From the NCBI GenBank assembly GCA_040905925.1, contig JBBDQO010000009.1, positions 1-13,298 of the forward strand: DNA of 13,298 nt, in the 5' to 3' direction. This document shows, in pieces, positions 1-5,654 of the stretch; the first letter of the stretch is position 1; the number at the start of each line of letters is the position of its first letter. Source of the DNA: JALYNX01 sp040905925. GTDB lineage: Bacteria > Actinomycetota > Acidimicrobiia > Spongiisociales > ZC4RG35. Position numbers and translations under genes: made by a program. The notes beneath the pieces are model-generated. The model saw nothing but the letters and a program-made list of their open reading frames with translations. It had not been told where the DNA came from and searched no databases.

Positions 1-111
1 GAAGAGGACCACGAATCCCTGGTTGTTGTCATTCTCCCCGACTCGGGCCGGGGTTATCTCTCGAAGGTCTTCAATGACCGCTGGTTGACCGACCGGGGGT
101 TCGAGACATGA
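1..111 (+). CDS. PLP-dependent cystathionine beta-synthase / cysteine synthase family, C-terminal end (partial)
   Basis: Only the last 36 residues are in the window; the gene starts upstream. The visible part contains LPDSGRGYLSKVFNDRWL, which matches the end of the catalytic PLP domain in actinobacterial cystathionine beta-synthases (VVVLLPD.GRGYLSK.FND.WM type). Enzymes of this family join serine or O-acetylserine derivatives with homocysteine or sulfide in the cytoplasm. The protein stops about seven residues after the FND.W motif, where longer family members continue into a pair of regulatory CBS domains. This is therefore the short form without a Bateman module, either a cysteine synthase-like enzyme or an unregulated beta-synthase. 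Which reaction it performs cannot be decided from the tail. A perfect hairpin follows directly after the stop codon. The family assignment is fairly sure; the substrate is not. Confidence 0.75.
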   Translation, partial: EEDHESLVVVILPDSGRGYLSKVFNDRWLTDRGFET

Positions 112-142
112 GAGAGCCCCCGGTGTTTCGCCGGGGGCTCTC
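112..142. terminator. Perfect 12-bp hairpin, probable (bidirectional) terminator
   Basis: Arms 112-123 (GAGAGCCCCCGG) and 131-142 (CCGGGGGCTCTC) pair perfectly around a 7-nt loop, starting one base after the stop codon at 109-111. There is no T-run on either side, as is common for actinobacterial terminators. Because it is symmetrical, it could also end a minus-strand transcript coming from the 168-336 region. Confidence 0.75.
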
Positions 143-274
143 CTAATCGGCTCAGGCTTGCTTCGGATCAATCCGCCGCGGGTGGACGATTCCCGTGGTC
201 GCCAGAGCAGGGTGGTCCGAGATGGAGTCGCCACCGGTCCCGTAGGGACGAGCGGCGCATGCGGTCAGCGCCGC

Positions 275-316
275 TCAGCGCTGGACCACCTCCAGAGTCC
301 GTAAACCTTCTAACAA
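275..316 (-). CDS. Possible 13-codon leader/small ORF (MLEGLRTLEVVQR)
   Basis: A TTG at 316-314 lies 9 nt after the GGAGGT of an extraordinarily strong SD and opens 13 codons (M L E G L R T L E V V Q R) ending in TGA at 277-275. The frame is too short for any domain. It is open further upstream to an ATG at 460, but that longer frame would run through the SD, so the TTG start is preferred. The codons for L-E-V-V contain a second GGAGGTGGTCC. This could mean translational coupling to something downstream on the minus strand, or a leader peptide. No known gene was recognised. Coding status is inferred only from the SD and its spacing. Confidence 0.3.
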   Translation of the reverse strand: MLEGLRTLEVVQR

Positions 317-331
317 CTTAGGACCACCTCC
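283..331 (-). repeat. Direct repeat of GGAGGTGGTCC (two copies)
   Basis: The 11-bp sequence GGACCACCTCC (minus strand GGAGGTGGTCC) occurs at 283-293 and 321-331, with a 38-bp period. The first copy read on the minus strand (321-331) is the SD of the 13-codon ORF; the second (283-293) lies inside it and ends 8 nt before its stop codon, positioned as an SD for re-initiation. Confidence 0.6.
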
Positions 332-336
332 TTTCT
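321..336 (-). promoter_or_regulatory. Super-strong Shine-Dalgarno on minus strand (or 16S 3'-tail mimic on plus strand)
   Basis: The minus strand reads AGAAAGGAGGTGGTCC. The exact complement of the usual 16S rRNA 3' end (GGATCACCTCCTTTCT) is AGAAAGGAGGTGATCC, so 15 of 16 bases match and the odd one can form a G-U pair. This is far beyond the 4-6 nt of an ordinary SD. The + strand conversely reads like a 16S 3' tail with one change. Confidence 0.55.
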
Positions 337-460
337 CTGGTCCCGACAGTTTGCCATGCATTAGGGGTGGGAAGCCAGGGTTTTCCCGAGATTCCAGGTG
401 GCGGCTTCCGAGCGGGTGTCGGATTGGGCAGCCTCTGATCGCCAAAGGGGGCCAAATCAA

Positions 461-955
461 ATGCGAATCAGAAGGACCATCGTCGTGCTCGCCGCGATCA
501 CACTCGCTCTGTCCGCCTGCTCGGGTGGCGATGTCGCCGAGGAGATCCTCGAGTCACAAGAAGGCGTGGGCAACGTCGAGATCGACGAGAACAGTGGATC
601 GGTTGTCATCGAAGTGGAGGACGAGGAGGGCGGCGGATCTGCAGTCATCGGTGGTGGCGATGTGCCGGACGGGTTCCCGATCCCGATCCCCGACGGCGGA
701 ACGGTTGCGGCGGTCTTCACGCAGGATTCCGATGCCACGGTTACGCTCACCTACCCGGCGTCGGAGTACGACTCCCTGGTAGCCACCTATCAAGCCTTCG
801 TTGACGGCACCGGCGGAGAGGTGAACACCTTCACGAGTTCGAACCCGGCCAGCACTACCTGGACAGTCACCGTCGACGACGAGGCCTACAACATCTCCGT
901 CACTGAGGGAGACCCAGACGTGACGGTCTTCTTGGTCTCCAGCTCCACCGGCTGA
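461..955 (+). CDS. Secreted lipoprotein, function unknown
   Basis: A 164-residue protein. The start at 461 is chosen because it gives a clean lipoprotein signal: charged MRIRR, a hydrophobic stretch IVVLAAITLAL, then the lipobox LSAC with the lipidated Cys at residue 20. AAAGGGGG lies about 10 nt upstream. The mature part begins with an acidic, glycine-rich stretch (residues 22-66, many D/E/G). It continues with a segment VPDGFPIPIPDGGTV, a motif style seen in actinobacterial surface lipoproteins, and then a compact beta-rich domain to the end. It is predicted to be anchored to the outer face of the membrane. No catalytic motif is visible and the function is not recognised. It converges with the aromatic-CoA hydroxylase gene, with only 2 bp between the stop codons. 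An alternative start at 398 would bury the signal peptide and is rejected. Confidence 0.85.
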   Translation: MRIRRTIVVLAAITLALSACSGGDVAEEILESQEGVGNVEIDENSGSVVIEVEDEEGGGSAVIGGGDVPDGFPIPIPDGGTVAAVFTQDSDATVTLTYPASEYDSLVATYQAFVDGTGGEVNTFTSSNPASTTWTVTVDDEAYNISVTEGDPDVTVFLVSSSTG

Positions 956-957
956 GC

Positions 958-3279
958 TCAACCGCGGAACACGTCGGGCGGGATCGGGGCTTGCTGACGT
1001 CTTCTGGCGTTCAACCCCGATAGGTACTGATCGGGAAAGTCGAAATCGGCATACCCGAGGTCGATGGCTGCATTGAGGGTCCAATAGGGGTCGACCAGAT
1101 GCGGTCGGGCCAGGACACAGAGGTCTGCCCGTCCCGACACCAGGATGTTGTGGACATCGTCGATGCTGGAGACCGCTCCCACAGTCATCGTCGGGATCCC
1201 GGCCTCACGGCGGATCCGGTCGCTGAAGGGTGTCTGATAGAGACGGCCGTAGTCGGGCTTGGCCTCCACCGTGGTCTGACCGGTCGAGACGTCGATGATG
1301 TCACAGCCCAGGGCTTTCAACTCGGTCGCGAACGCCACGGCGTCGTCACCATCGAACCCACCGGGGACCCAGTCGGTGGCCGAGATCCGCACCGAGATCG
1401 GTTTGGGGGAGGGCCAGGCCTGGCGCACCGCGCCGAACACCTCCAGCGGATAACGCATGCGATTCTCCAGCGAGCCTCCGTATTCGTCGGCGCGCACGTT
1501 GGCCAACGGGGTGAGAAAGCTGGAGATCAGGTACCCGTGGGCGAAATGGAGCTCGAGAAGGTCGAATCCGGCTTGGTTCCCTCGTCTGGCGGCGACGACA
1601 TGTTGGTCACGGATCAGATCCATATCGGCACGAGTGACCTCATGAGGCACCTGGCTGCCTGGCCGATAGGAAAGCGGTGACGGGGCAACGACCTCCCAGT
1701 TGCCTTCATCGAGAGGCTCGGTGTCTCCCTCCCACATCAACTTGGTGGAGCCCTTTCTCCCTGAATGCCCGATCTGGAGCCCGATACGGGCTGACGTGCG
1801 CTCATGGACGAAGTCGACCACCCTCGCCCAATAGCCGGCCTGCTCATCGGTCCAGATCCCGGTGCACCCTGGGCTGATCCGCCCCTCCCGAGAGACACAT
1901 GTCATCTCGGTCATTACCAAACCAGCGCCACCGACCGCGCGGCTGCCCAGATGGACCAGATGCCATTCGTTAGGCATCCCGTCGACGGCGCTGTACTGGT
2001 CCATGGGCGAGACGACGATCCGGTTGGGCAAAACCAGGTCCCGGAGCTGAAAAGGGTGGAACATCGGTGGCACCGAAGGGTCCATCGGAAGTGGTGACCC
2101 ATGCTCGGAGGCGGCGTACCAGGCATCCACCGCCGCCATGTAGGCGGGATCACGAACTCGCAGGTTGTCGTAGGTGACCCGTTGGCTGCGGGTCAACATG
2201 CTGAAGACGAACTGCTCCGGCTCGGAGCCGCGATAGCGATCCGCCCCTTCGAACCATTCCAAACTGGCCCGGGCCGCCCGCTGCAGACTCTGCACGTCGG
2301 GGCGCCGAAGTCGCTCGTACTCGAGGAGCGCGTGATCGAGGGGGTGGTCGTCGAGGAGGAGGCGGGCGAGAGTGATGGCGTCCTCCATGGCCAGCTTGGT
2401 GCCCGAGCCCACCGAGAAATGGGCGGTGTGGATGGCATCCCCCATCAGCACGACATTGCCGTGATGCCATCGGGCGCATGACACGGTGGGGAATCGGAGC
2501 CACTTCGAGCTGTTCCCGATCAGCCCATGACCGTCGAGGTGGCTCTTGAACAATTCCTCGCAGCGAGTGAGCGCTAGCTCGTCGCTGGCCCCCGGGGGCA
2601 ACATCTCGTCCTGAGCCCTGTCCAATCCCAATGCGACCCAGGTCTCCGGGGCCATCTCCACGATGAAGGTGCTGCCCTCCTCGCTGTAGGGGTACACGTG
2701 GGCCCAAACCATCCCGGCCGGCGTGTCCTCGAAGATGAAGTTGAACTCTTCGAAGACCTTGGGGGTTCCGAACCAGATGTAACGATTGCGTCTGAGATCG
2801 ATCGATGGCTCGAGATGGGAAGAAAGTTGCCGGCGCACGACGCTGTTGGCACCGTCGGCTCCCACGATGATGTCAGCCGGAGGCAGGGTGGCAAGGTCGG
2901 TCAACTCGGATGAGAACTCGAGCCCGACCCCCAACTCGTCAGCCCTGCGGGTGAGGATCTCGAGCAGCCGGCGGCGGCCGATCGCGGCAAATCCGTGGCC
3001 ACCGGAGACGATCGTCCCCCCGTCGGGATGGTGGACCTTGATGTCGCCCCAATGCCGAAAACTTCGGGCGAGCTCGTCGAAGCTGGGCTGGTCGGCATCC
3101 CGAAAGTTGTCCAGCGTCTCGTCGCTGAAGACGACTCCGAATCCGTAGGCATCTCCGGGTTTGTTCCGCTCCAACACCCGAATCTTGTGCTCGGGACGCC
3201 CTTTCTTGAGCAGGGTCGCCAGATAAAGCCCAGATGGGCCTCCACCAACGATGAGGATGTCGAGCGGACCTGAGTTCAT
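958..3279 (-). CDS. Bifunctional aromatic-CoA flavin monooxygenase / old-yellow-enzyme oxidoreductase (salicylyl-CoA 5-hydroxylase / anthraniloyl-CoA monooxygenase type)
   Basis: A 773-residue, two-domain cytoplasmic flavoprotein. Residues 7-390 are a class A FAD monooxygenase: dinucleotide motif GGGPSG at 12-17, GADG at 140-143 and MGDAIHTAHFSVGSG at 279-293. Residues 405-773 are an NADH:flavin oxidoreductase (OYE) barrel that includes HFAHGYLISSFL and YGGSLENRMRYPLEV. This order and length match 2-aminobenzoyl-CoA monooxygenase/reductase and the related salicylyl-CoA 5-hydroxylase, which hydroxylate an aromatic CoA thioester; in the former the OYE part then reduces the ring. The substrate cannot be chosen: no CoA ligase, thioesterase or ring-cleavage gene is in the window. 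The ATG at 3279 puts the FAD motif at the usual place; longer frames overlap the upstream gene and have no homologous sequence. It lies 19 bp behind the XRE-TM gene on the same strand, lacks an SD of its own and may be co-transcribed with it. Confidence 0.9.
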   Translation of the reverse strand: MNSGPLDILIVGGGPSGLYLATLLKKGRPEHKIRVLERNKPGDAYGFGVVFSDETLDNFRDADQPSFDELARSFRHWGDIKVHHPDGGTIVSGGHGFAAIGRRRLLEILTRRADELGVGLEFSSELTDLATLPPADIIVGADGANSVVRRQLSSHLEPSIDLRRNRYIWFGTPKVFEEFNFIFEDTPAGMVWAHVYPYSEEGSTFIVEMAPETWVALGLDRAQDEMLPPGASDELALTRCEELFKSHLDGHGLIGNSSKWLRFPTVSCARWHHGNVVLMGDAIHTAHFSVGSGTKLAMEDAITLARLLLDDHPLDHALLEYERLRRPDVQSLQRAARASLEWFEGADRYRGSEPEQFVFSMLTRSQRVTYDNLRVRDPAYMAAVDAWYAASEHGSPLPMDPSVPPMFHPFQLRDLVLPNRIVVSPMDQYSAVDGMPNEWHLVHLGSRAVGGAGLVMTEMTCVSREGRISPGCTGIWTDEQAGYWARVVDFVHERTSARIGLQIGHSGRKGSTKLMWEGDTEPLDEGNWEVVAPSPLSYRPGSQVPHEVTRADMDLIRDQHVVAARRGNQAGFDLLELHFAHGYLISSFLTPLANVRADEYGGSLENRMRYPLEVFGAVRQAWPSPKPISVRISATDWVPGGFDGDDAVAFATELKALGCDIIDVSTGQTTVEAKPDYGRLYQTPFSDRIRREAGIPTMTVGAVSSIDDVHNILVSGRADLCVLARPHLVDPYWTLNAAIDLGYADFDFPDQYLSGLNARRRQQAPIPPDVFRG

Positions 3280-3298
3280 GGCCAGTTGCGGCCGAACG

Positions 3299-4045
3299 CT
3301 AGAGCTTGAGTGTCCCGATGAAGTCGCCCCACCAGGTGCCGAGAGCATCGAGTGTGCTCGACAATGCCCAAAGCAACACAATGCCCAGGCCCACCAGGAG
3401 AACCAAGGTGGCCAGATTCCGAACCCGATACAGCTGCCGCTGTGCCCTGTCCTCCATGTACGACGGCTCGACCAAAGGCGGCGTTGCCGGCGCCAGAACG
3501 AAAGGTTCAGGTGGATCGACAAAGGCAGGGGTGGGCATCGGTGTCACGGGAATCGAAGTTACAGGAGACCTGATCAACGTCTCCTCGGGGAACTTCGGTT
3601 CCCAAACCGGATAGGGCTCGTCCGCCCACTTCGCAGCATCCATTGGCTCGACCGGCGTTTCGGCCGGGTGCTCCCCCCCGATGTCGAGCTCGATGTCCGG
3701 TTCGGAGTCTTCGACCAGAGGCATGACGGCCGCCGACTCCCACTCGACGCGGACCGCCGGCGATCTCGGCTCCGCGGCCAGACTGGCGAACGCCTCCTCC
3801 AGGGTGGGGCTGATCTCCTGAAGCGGGACCTCGAGACCAGCCTTCTCGAAAAGGGACCGTCGGTCGATGCCAAGCACCGCAGAGAGAGCCGTGATCACTA
3901 CTGCGTCGTTGGGAAGGGAGGAGTCACGCTCCCAGGCCCGAATCGTGCTCGCCGAGCGGCCAACCAGCTCACCCAGTTTGGCTTGACTCAAACCGAGCTT
4001 GGTGCGGCGATAGCGGATGGTCCTTCCAAAGGAACGTTCAGGCAT
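3299..4045 (-). CDS. XRE-family helix-turn-helix protein with C-terminal membrane anchor (RodZ-like architecture)
   Basis: A 248-residue protein. Residues about 8-62 form an XRE/Cro-type helix-turn-helix (LSQAKLGELVGRSASTIRAW with WERDSSLP after it). Residues about 75-200 are acidic, proline-rich and probably disordered. A single transmembrane helix covers about 211-232 (LATLVLLVGLGIVLLWAL), preceded by basic residues (RQLYRVRN), so the DNA-binding part should be cytoplasmic and a short 15-residue tail outside. This is the layout of RodZ-like cytoskeletal proteins and some membrane-bound regulators, but the periplasmic domain of RodZ is missing. The ATG at 4045 has GGAGGT just 2 nt upstream (tight spacing) and a TACCAT hexamer 9 nt upstream. 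Because the next gene downstream is the aromatic-CoA hydroxylase, a regulatory role is possible but not shown. The targets are unknown. Confidence 0.8.
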   Translation of the reverse strand: MPERSFGRTIRYRRTKLGLSQAKLGELVGRSASTIRAWERDSSLPNDAVVITALSAVLGIDRRSLFEKAGLEVPLQEISPTLEEAFASLAAEPRSPAVRVEWESAAVMPLVEDSEPDIELDIGGEHPAETPVEPMDAAKWADEPYPVWEPKFPEETLIRSPVTSIPVTPMPTPAFVDPPEPFVLAPATPPLVEPSYMEDRAQRQLYRVRNLATLVLLVGLGIVLLWALSSTLDALGTWWGDFIGTLKL

Positions 4046-4054
4046 TGACCTCCG

Positions 4055-4060
4055 ATGGTA
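4055..4060 (-). promoter_or_regulatory. Possible -10 hexamer (TACCAT) of the XRE-TM gene
   Basis: TACCAT ends 9 nt before the ATG at 4045, so transcription would start close to the start codon, overlapping the GGAGGT at 4049-4054. No convincing -35 box is seen. It belongs to the recurrent TANNNT pattern described in the findings. Confidence 0.35.
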
Positions 4061-4146
4061 CAAGTGGGGACGAGTTCCGGATATGGGTGATACCCGCATC
4101 GGTCTTCGATTAACCACCCGAGCGACAGCTACCGGACTCGCGACTG

Positions 4147-4575
4147 TCAGCCGTATTTGTGGGCGAAAGCCTCGTCTGACATGCACAGGTAGATGATGCC
4201 TTCGATGAACCCGATGAGGGCAGGGATGGCTGTCCAGAAGAACAGGAGATAGAGGACCCCCATCCCCGCCTGGTTCGAATAGAACTTGTGGATTCCGAAG
4301 GCACCCAAGAATATGGCGAGTAGAGCGGCTGCGATCCTCGACTTCGGGGCGGGGATGTATGGCGTCGCGCTGGTGGTCGGGGGCGGGGCGGGAGCCGGGG
4401 CCTCGATTGCGGACGCGAGGGCGATTCGCTCCCCGGTCGACTTGGGCCCCTCCCAATCCAGGCGAAACTGTTCGTCGCTGTCGGGTAGGAAGAAGAGCAG
4501 GTCGCCACCTCCAAGCACCCGATAGATCTTCCCTTCGACCTCGAACCGAACATGGGCCCGTCGGTAACTGGCCAC
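4147..4575 (-). CDS. TM2-domain membrane protein
   Basis: A 142-residue protein when started at the GTG at 4575. Residues 1-45 (YRRAHVRFEVEGKIYRVLGG...) form a small soluble, beta-rich segment. Residues 55-77 are an Ala/Pro-rich linker. Residues 78-142 are a TM2 domain: a first helix at 81-99 with the conserved turn LGAFGIHKFY, and a second helix at 107-131. TM2 proteins are small two-helix membrane proteins without an agreed bacterial function. The frame stays open upstream to 4875, but that part would run antisense through the divergent gene starting at 4715 and has no TM2-like sequence. No in-frame ATG lies near the domain, so GTG is preferred although its SD is poor. A TAGCCT hexamer 16 nt upstream could be a -10. 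The domain is secure; the exact start is uncertain. Confidence 0.75.
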   Translation of the reverse strand: MASYRRAHVRFEVEGKIYRVLGGGDLLFFLPDSDEQFRLDWEGPKSTGERIALASAIEAPAPAPPPTTSATPYIPAPKSRIAAALLAIFLGAFGIHKFYSNQAGMGVLYLLFFWTAIPALIGFIEGIIYLCMSDEAFAHKYG

Positions 4576-4714
4576 CTCGATGGGTGGTCCAAGGCTAACG
4601 GGCCCATTACCGCGCCGACCCTGGGCGTGGCCCTGTTTCCTGGGACTTTCGGCTCTCAAAGAACCACGCGGGAGTCTGTTAGGTTCCCGGATAGGCCGAC
4701 CAGAAAGGGTTCCT
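4576..4714. promoter_or_regulatory. Divergent intergenic promoter region
   Basis: These 139 bp lie between the TM2 gene (leftward) and the small two-TM protein (rightward), so promoters for both must be here. On the + strand TAGGTT at 4680-4685 could be a -10, giving a short leader that contains the SD AAAGGG at 4704-4709. On the minus strand TAGCCT is the best candidate. No clear -35 boxes or operators were found. Confidence 0.4.
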
Positions 4715-5119
4715 ATGAGAAAGGCCGCATCAATTGGTTCGATGATCCTGGGGGTGCTCATGGTCGTTGGGGGCATCGCCACCTGGATTACGGTCAGCGA
4801 CACCCTCTCCGACCAGAGGATCGTCACTTCCGACGACGCCTGCCTGCCGGGTCGAACGGTGGCGGGTCCGTTCACCGCCTATTGCGAGGCGCAGGTGATC
4901 GAGACGCATGCCCTGGGAGCCACAGGTGGCTTGTATTACGCAGAGATGGACCGGGAAGACCCACTGCGCGCAACGGCGGCAACGGCCTCGTTCCTCCGGG
5001 CCTCGCTGTTCACCTCGGTCGTCTCGTTCGGCGTGGCGGCGATGGCCGTAGCCATGGGCGTCATCTTTGTTCTGATCGGCCTGGGGATCCGCGATGTGGA
5101 GCAGAGAACCGACCGCTAA
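4715..5119 (+). CDS. Small two-TM membrane protein of the actinobacterial family often mis-annotated 'aromatic ring-opening dioxygenase LigA'
   Basis: A 134-residue protein. The first transmembrane helix covers about residues 7-26 (IGSMILGVLMVVGGIATW). An extracytoplasmic loop of about 70 residues with two cysteines (43 and 57) follows, then a second helix at about 98-123, leaving a short charged cytoplasmic tail. The pattern ATWITVSDTL...GPFTAYCEAQVIETHAL...ASFLRASLFTSVVSFGVAA is typical of an actinobacterial membrane family that databases often call LigA dioxygenase. No dioxygenase metal ligands are visible, so I treat that name as wrong and the function as unknown. The ATG at 4715 has the SD AAAGGG 5 nt upstream, and the first helix starts right after MRKAAS. 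It is divergent from the TM2 gene, another small membrane protein. Confidence 0.8.
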   Translation: MRKAASIGSMILGVLMVVGGIATWITVSDTLSDQRIVTSDDACLPGRTVAGPFTAYCEAQVIETHALGATGGLYYAEMDREDPLRATAATASFLRASLFTSVVSFGVAAMAVAMGVIFVLIGLGIRDVEQRTDR

Positions 5120-5123
5120 CCGT

Positions 5124-5139
5124 TGGGGCGGATGCCCCA
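5124..5139 (+). terminator. Short hairpin after the small membrane protein gene
   Basis: TGGGGC (5124-5129) pairs with GCCCCA (5134-5139) around a GGAT loop, 4 nt after the stop codon at 5117-5119. The stem is only 6 bp and has no T-run, so terminator function is tentative. The rest of 5140-5218 shows nothing else recognisable. Confidence 0.35.
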
Positions 5140-5218
5140 GGCTCGGGTCGGTCTCTACGACTCCATGTCCGAGGGTGACGCCGCCTTGGTCGACCTCTTC
5201 TGGCGGCCCACCGAATCA

Positions 5219-5599
5219 TCAGACCAGTCGGAACCGAATGAAGGGCGCCGTGTTGACGTAGTAATCCACGTTGGCACGCGCCTTCCCGGGCTCACTGCCC
5301 CAGCTTTCGGTCAAAGCCCGGAAGATGATGGCCGCCCTCTCCTCGGGATCGGCTTCCGTCTCACCGACCACTGGCACGTCAACTGCGATCCCACGCTTCA
5401 GATGGAGGGTGAAATCAGGGTTGGCCTTGATATTGGCCTCCCAATCGCGTTTGAACCCGGGACGACCCGTCAGGTAATAGTCACCGTCGAACTGATGAAA
5501 GTAGATCTCGACCCTGCGGGGAAGGCCAGTCTTGCGCCCAGTGGTGGTGATATCGGCGATGCCCCCTCTCTCCATCGCCTCCTTGACTCTGGTATCCAT
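5219..5599 (-). CDS. F420-dependent (DDN-type) nitroreductase/quinone-reductase family protein
   Basis: A 126-residue, single-domain split-beta-barrel protein. The conserved block ITTTGRKTGLPRRVEIYF (residues 17-34) and RDWEANIKANPDFTLHL (51-67) are hallmarks of the deazaflavin-dependent nitroreductase family, whose characterised actinobacterial members use reduced F420 to reduce quinones or nitro compounds. Its presence suggests that the organism makes F420; the physiological substrate is unknown. The ATG at 5599 starts at MDTRVKEAMERGG, where family members usually begin. The frame is also open from an ATG at 5656 that shares a CATG with the start of the divergent FNR gene; the extra 19 residues (MLSSYLFGNIATARNVGGI) do not look like family sequence. 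With the preferred start, 55 bp separate the two divergent genes. It is cytoplasmic or membrane-associated; no signal peptide is seen. Confidence 0.8.
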   Translation of the reverse strand: MDTRVKEAMERGGIADITTTGRKTGLPRRVEIYFHQFDGDYYLTGRPGFKRDWEANIKANPDFTLHLKRGIAVDVPVVGETEADPEERAAIIFRALTESWGSEPGKARANVDYYVNTAPFIRFRLV

Positions 5600-5642
5600 G
5601 ATCCCGCCAACATTGCGCGCCGTCGCGATGTTCCCGAACAGG

Positions 5643-5648
5643 TAGCTT
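5643..5648 (+). promoter_or_regulatory. Possible -10 hexamer (TAGCTT) for a leaderless FNR transcript
   Basis: TAGCTT ends 6 nt before the ATG at 5655, so transcription would start at or near the A of the start codon. There is no SD in the 15 nt upstream, as expected for a leaderless gene. No clear -35 box. Confidence 0.35.
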
Positions 5649-5654
5649 GAGAGC

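Larger units (their letters stand above)
143..460. other. Intergenic region with minus-strand small-ORF element
   Basis: No convincing + strand gene lies here. The minus strand holds a very strong SD (321-336), a 13-codon ORF (275-316), a second copy of the SD core (283-293) and, further along, an ATG-started 30-codon frame (168-260, MRRSSLRDRW...) ending before the hairpin at 112-142. On the + strand only the leader of the lipoprotein gene is apparent, with AAAGGGGG (444-451) as its probable ribosome binding site. I could not place a promoter with confidence on either strand. Confidence 0.5.

Noticed and set aside
168..260. 30-codon minus-strand ORF from ATG 260 (MRRSSLRDRW...)
   Set aside because: It lacks an SD at the right distance (the second GGAGGT is about 28 nt away) and shows no recognisable family; kept only as part of the small-ORF element finding.
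321..336. Remnant of a 16S rRNA gene
   Set aside because: Only the last 16 nt resemble 16S; the sequence before it has none of the conserved 3' helix 45 region.
275..460. 61-codon minus-strand frame starting at ATG 460
   Set aside because: It would run through the very strong SD at 321-336, which makes sense only for a start downstream of it; the upstream part has no coding look.
2101..2481. Open + strand frames across the aromatic-CoA hydroxylase
   Set aside because: High-GC antisense shadows of an intact, well-conserved gene.
5123..5650. Long open frame on the + strand (175 codons) opposite the F420-type gene
   Set aside because: It is antisense to a gene with clear family motifs, has no SD, and its product resembles nothing recognisable.
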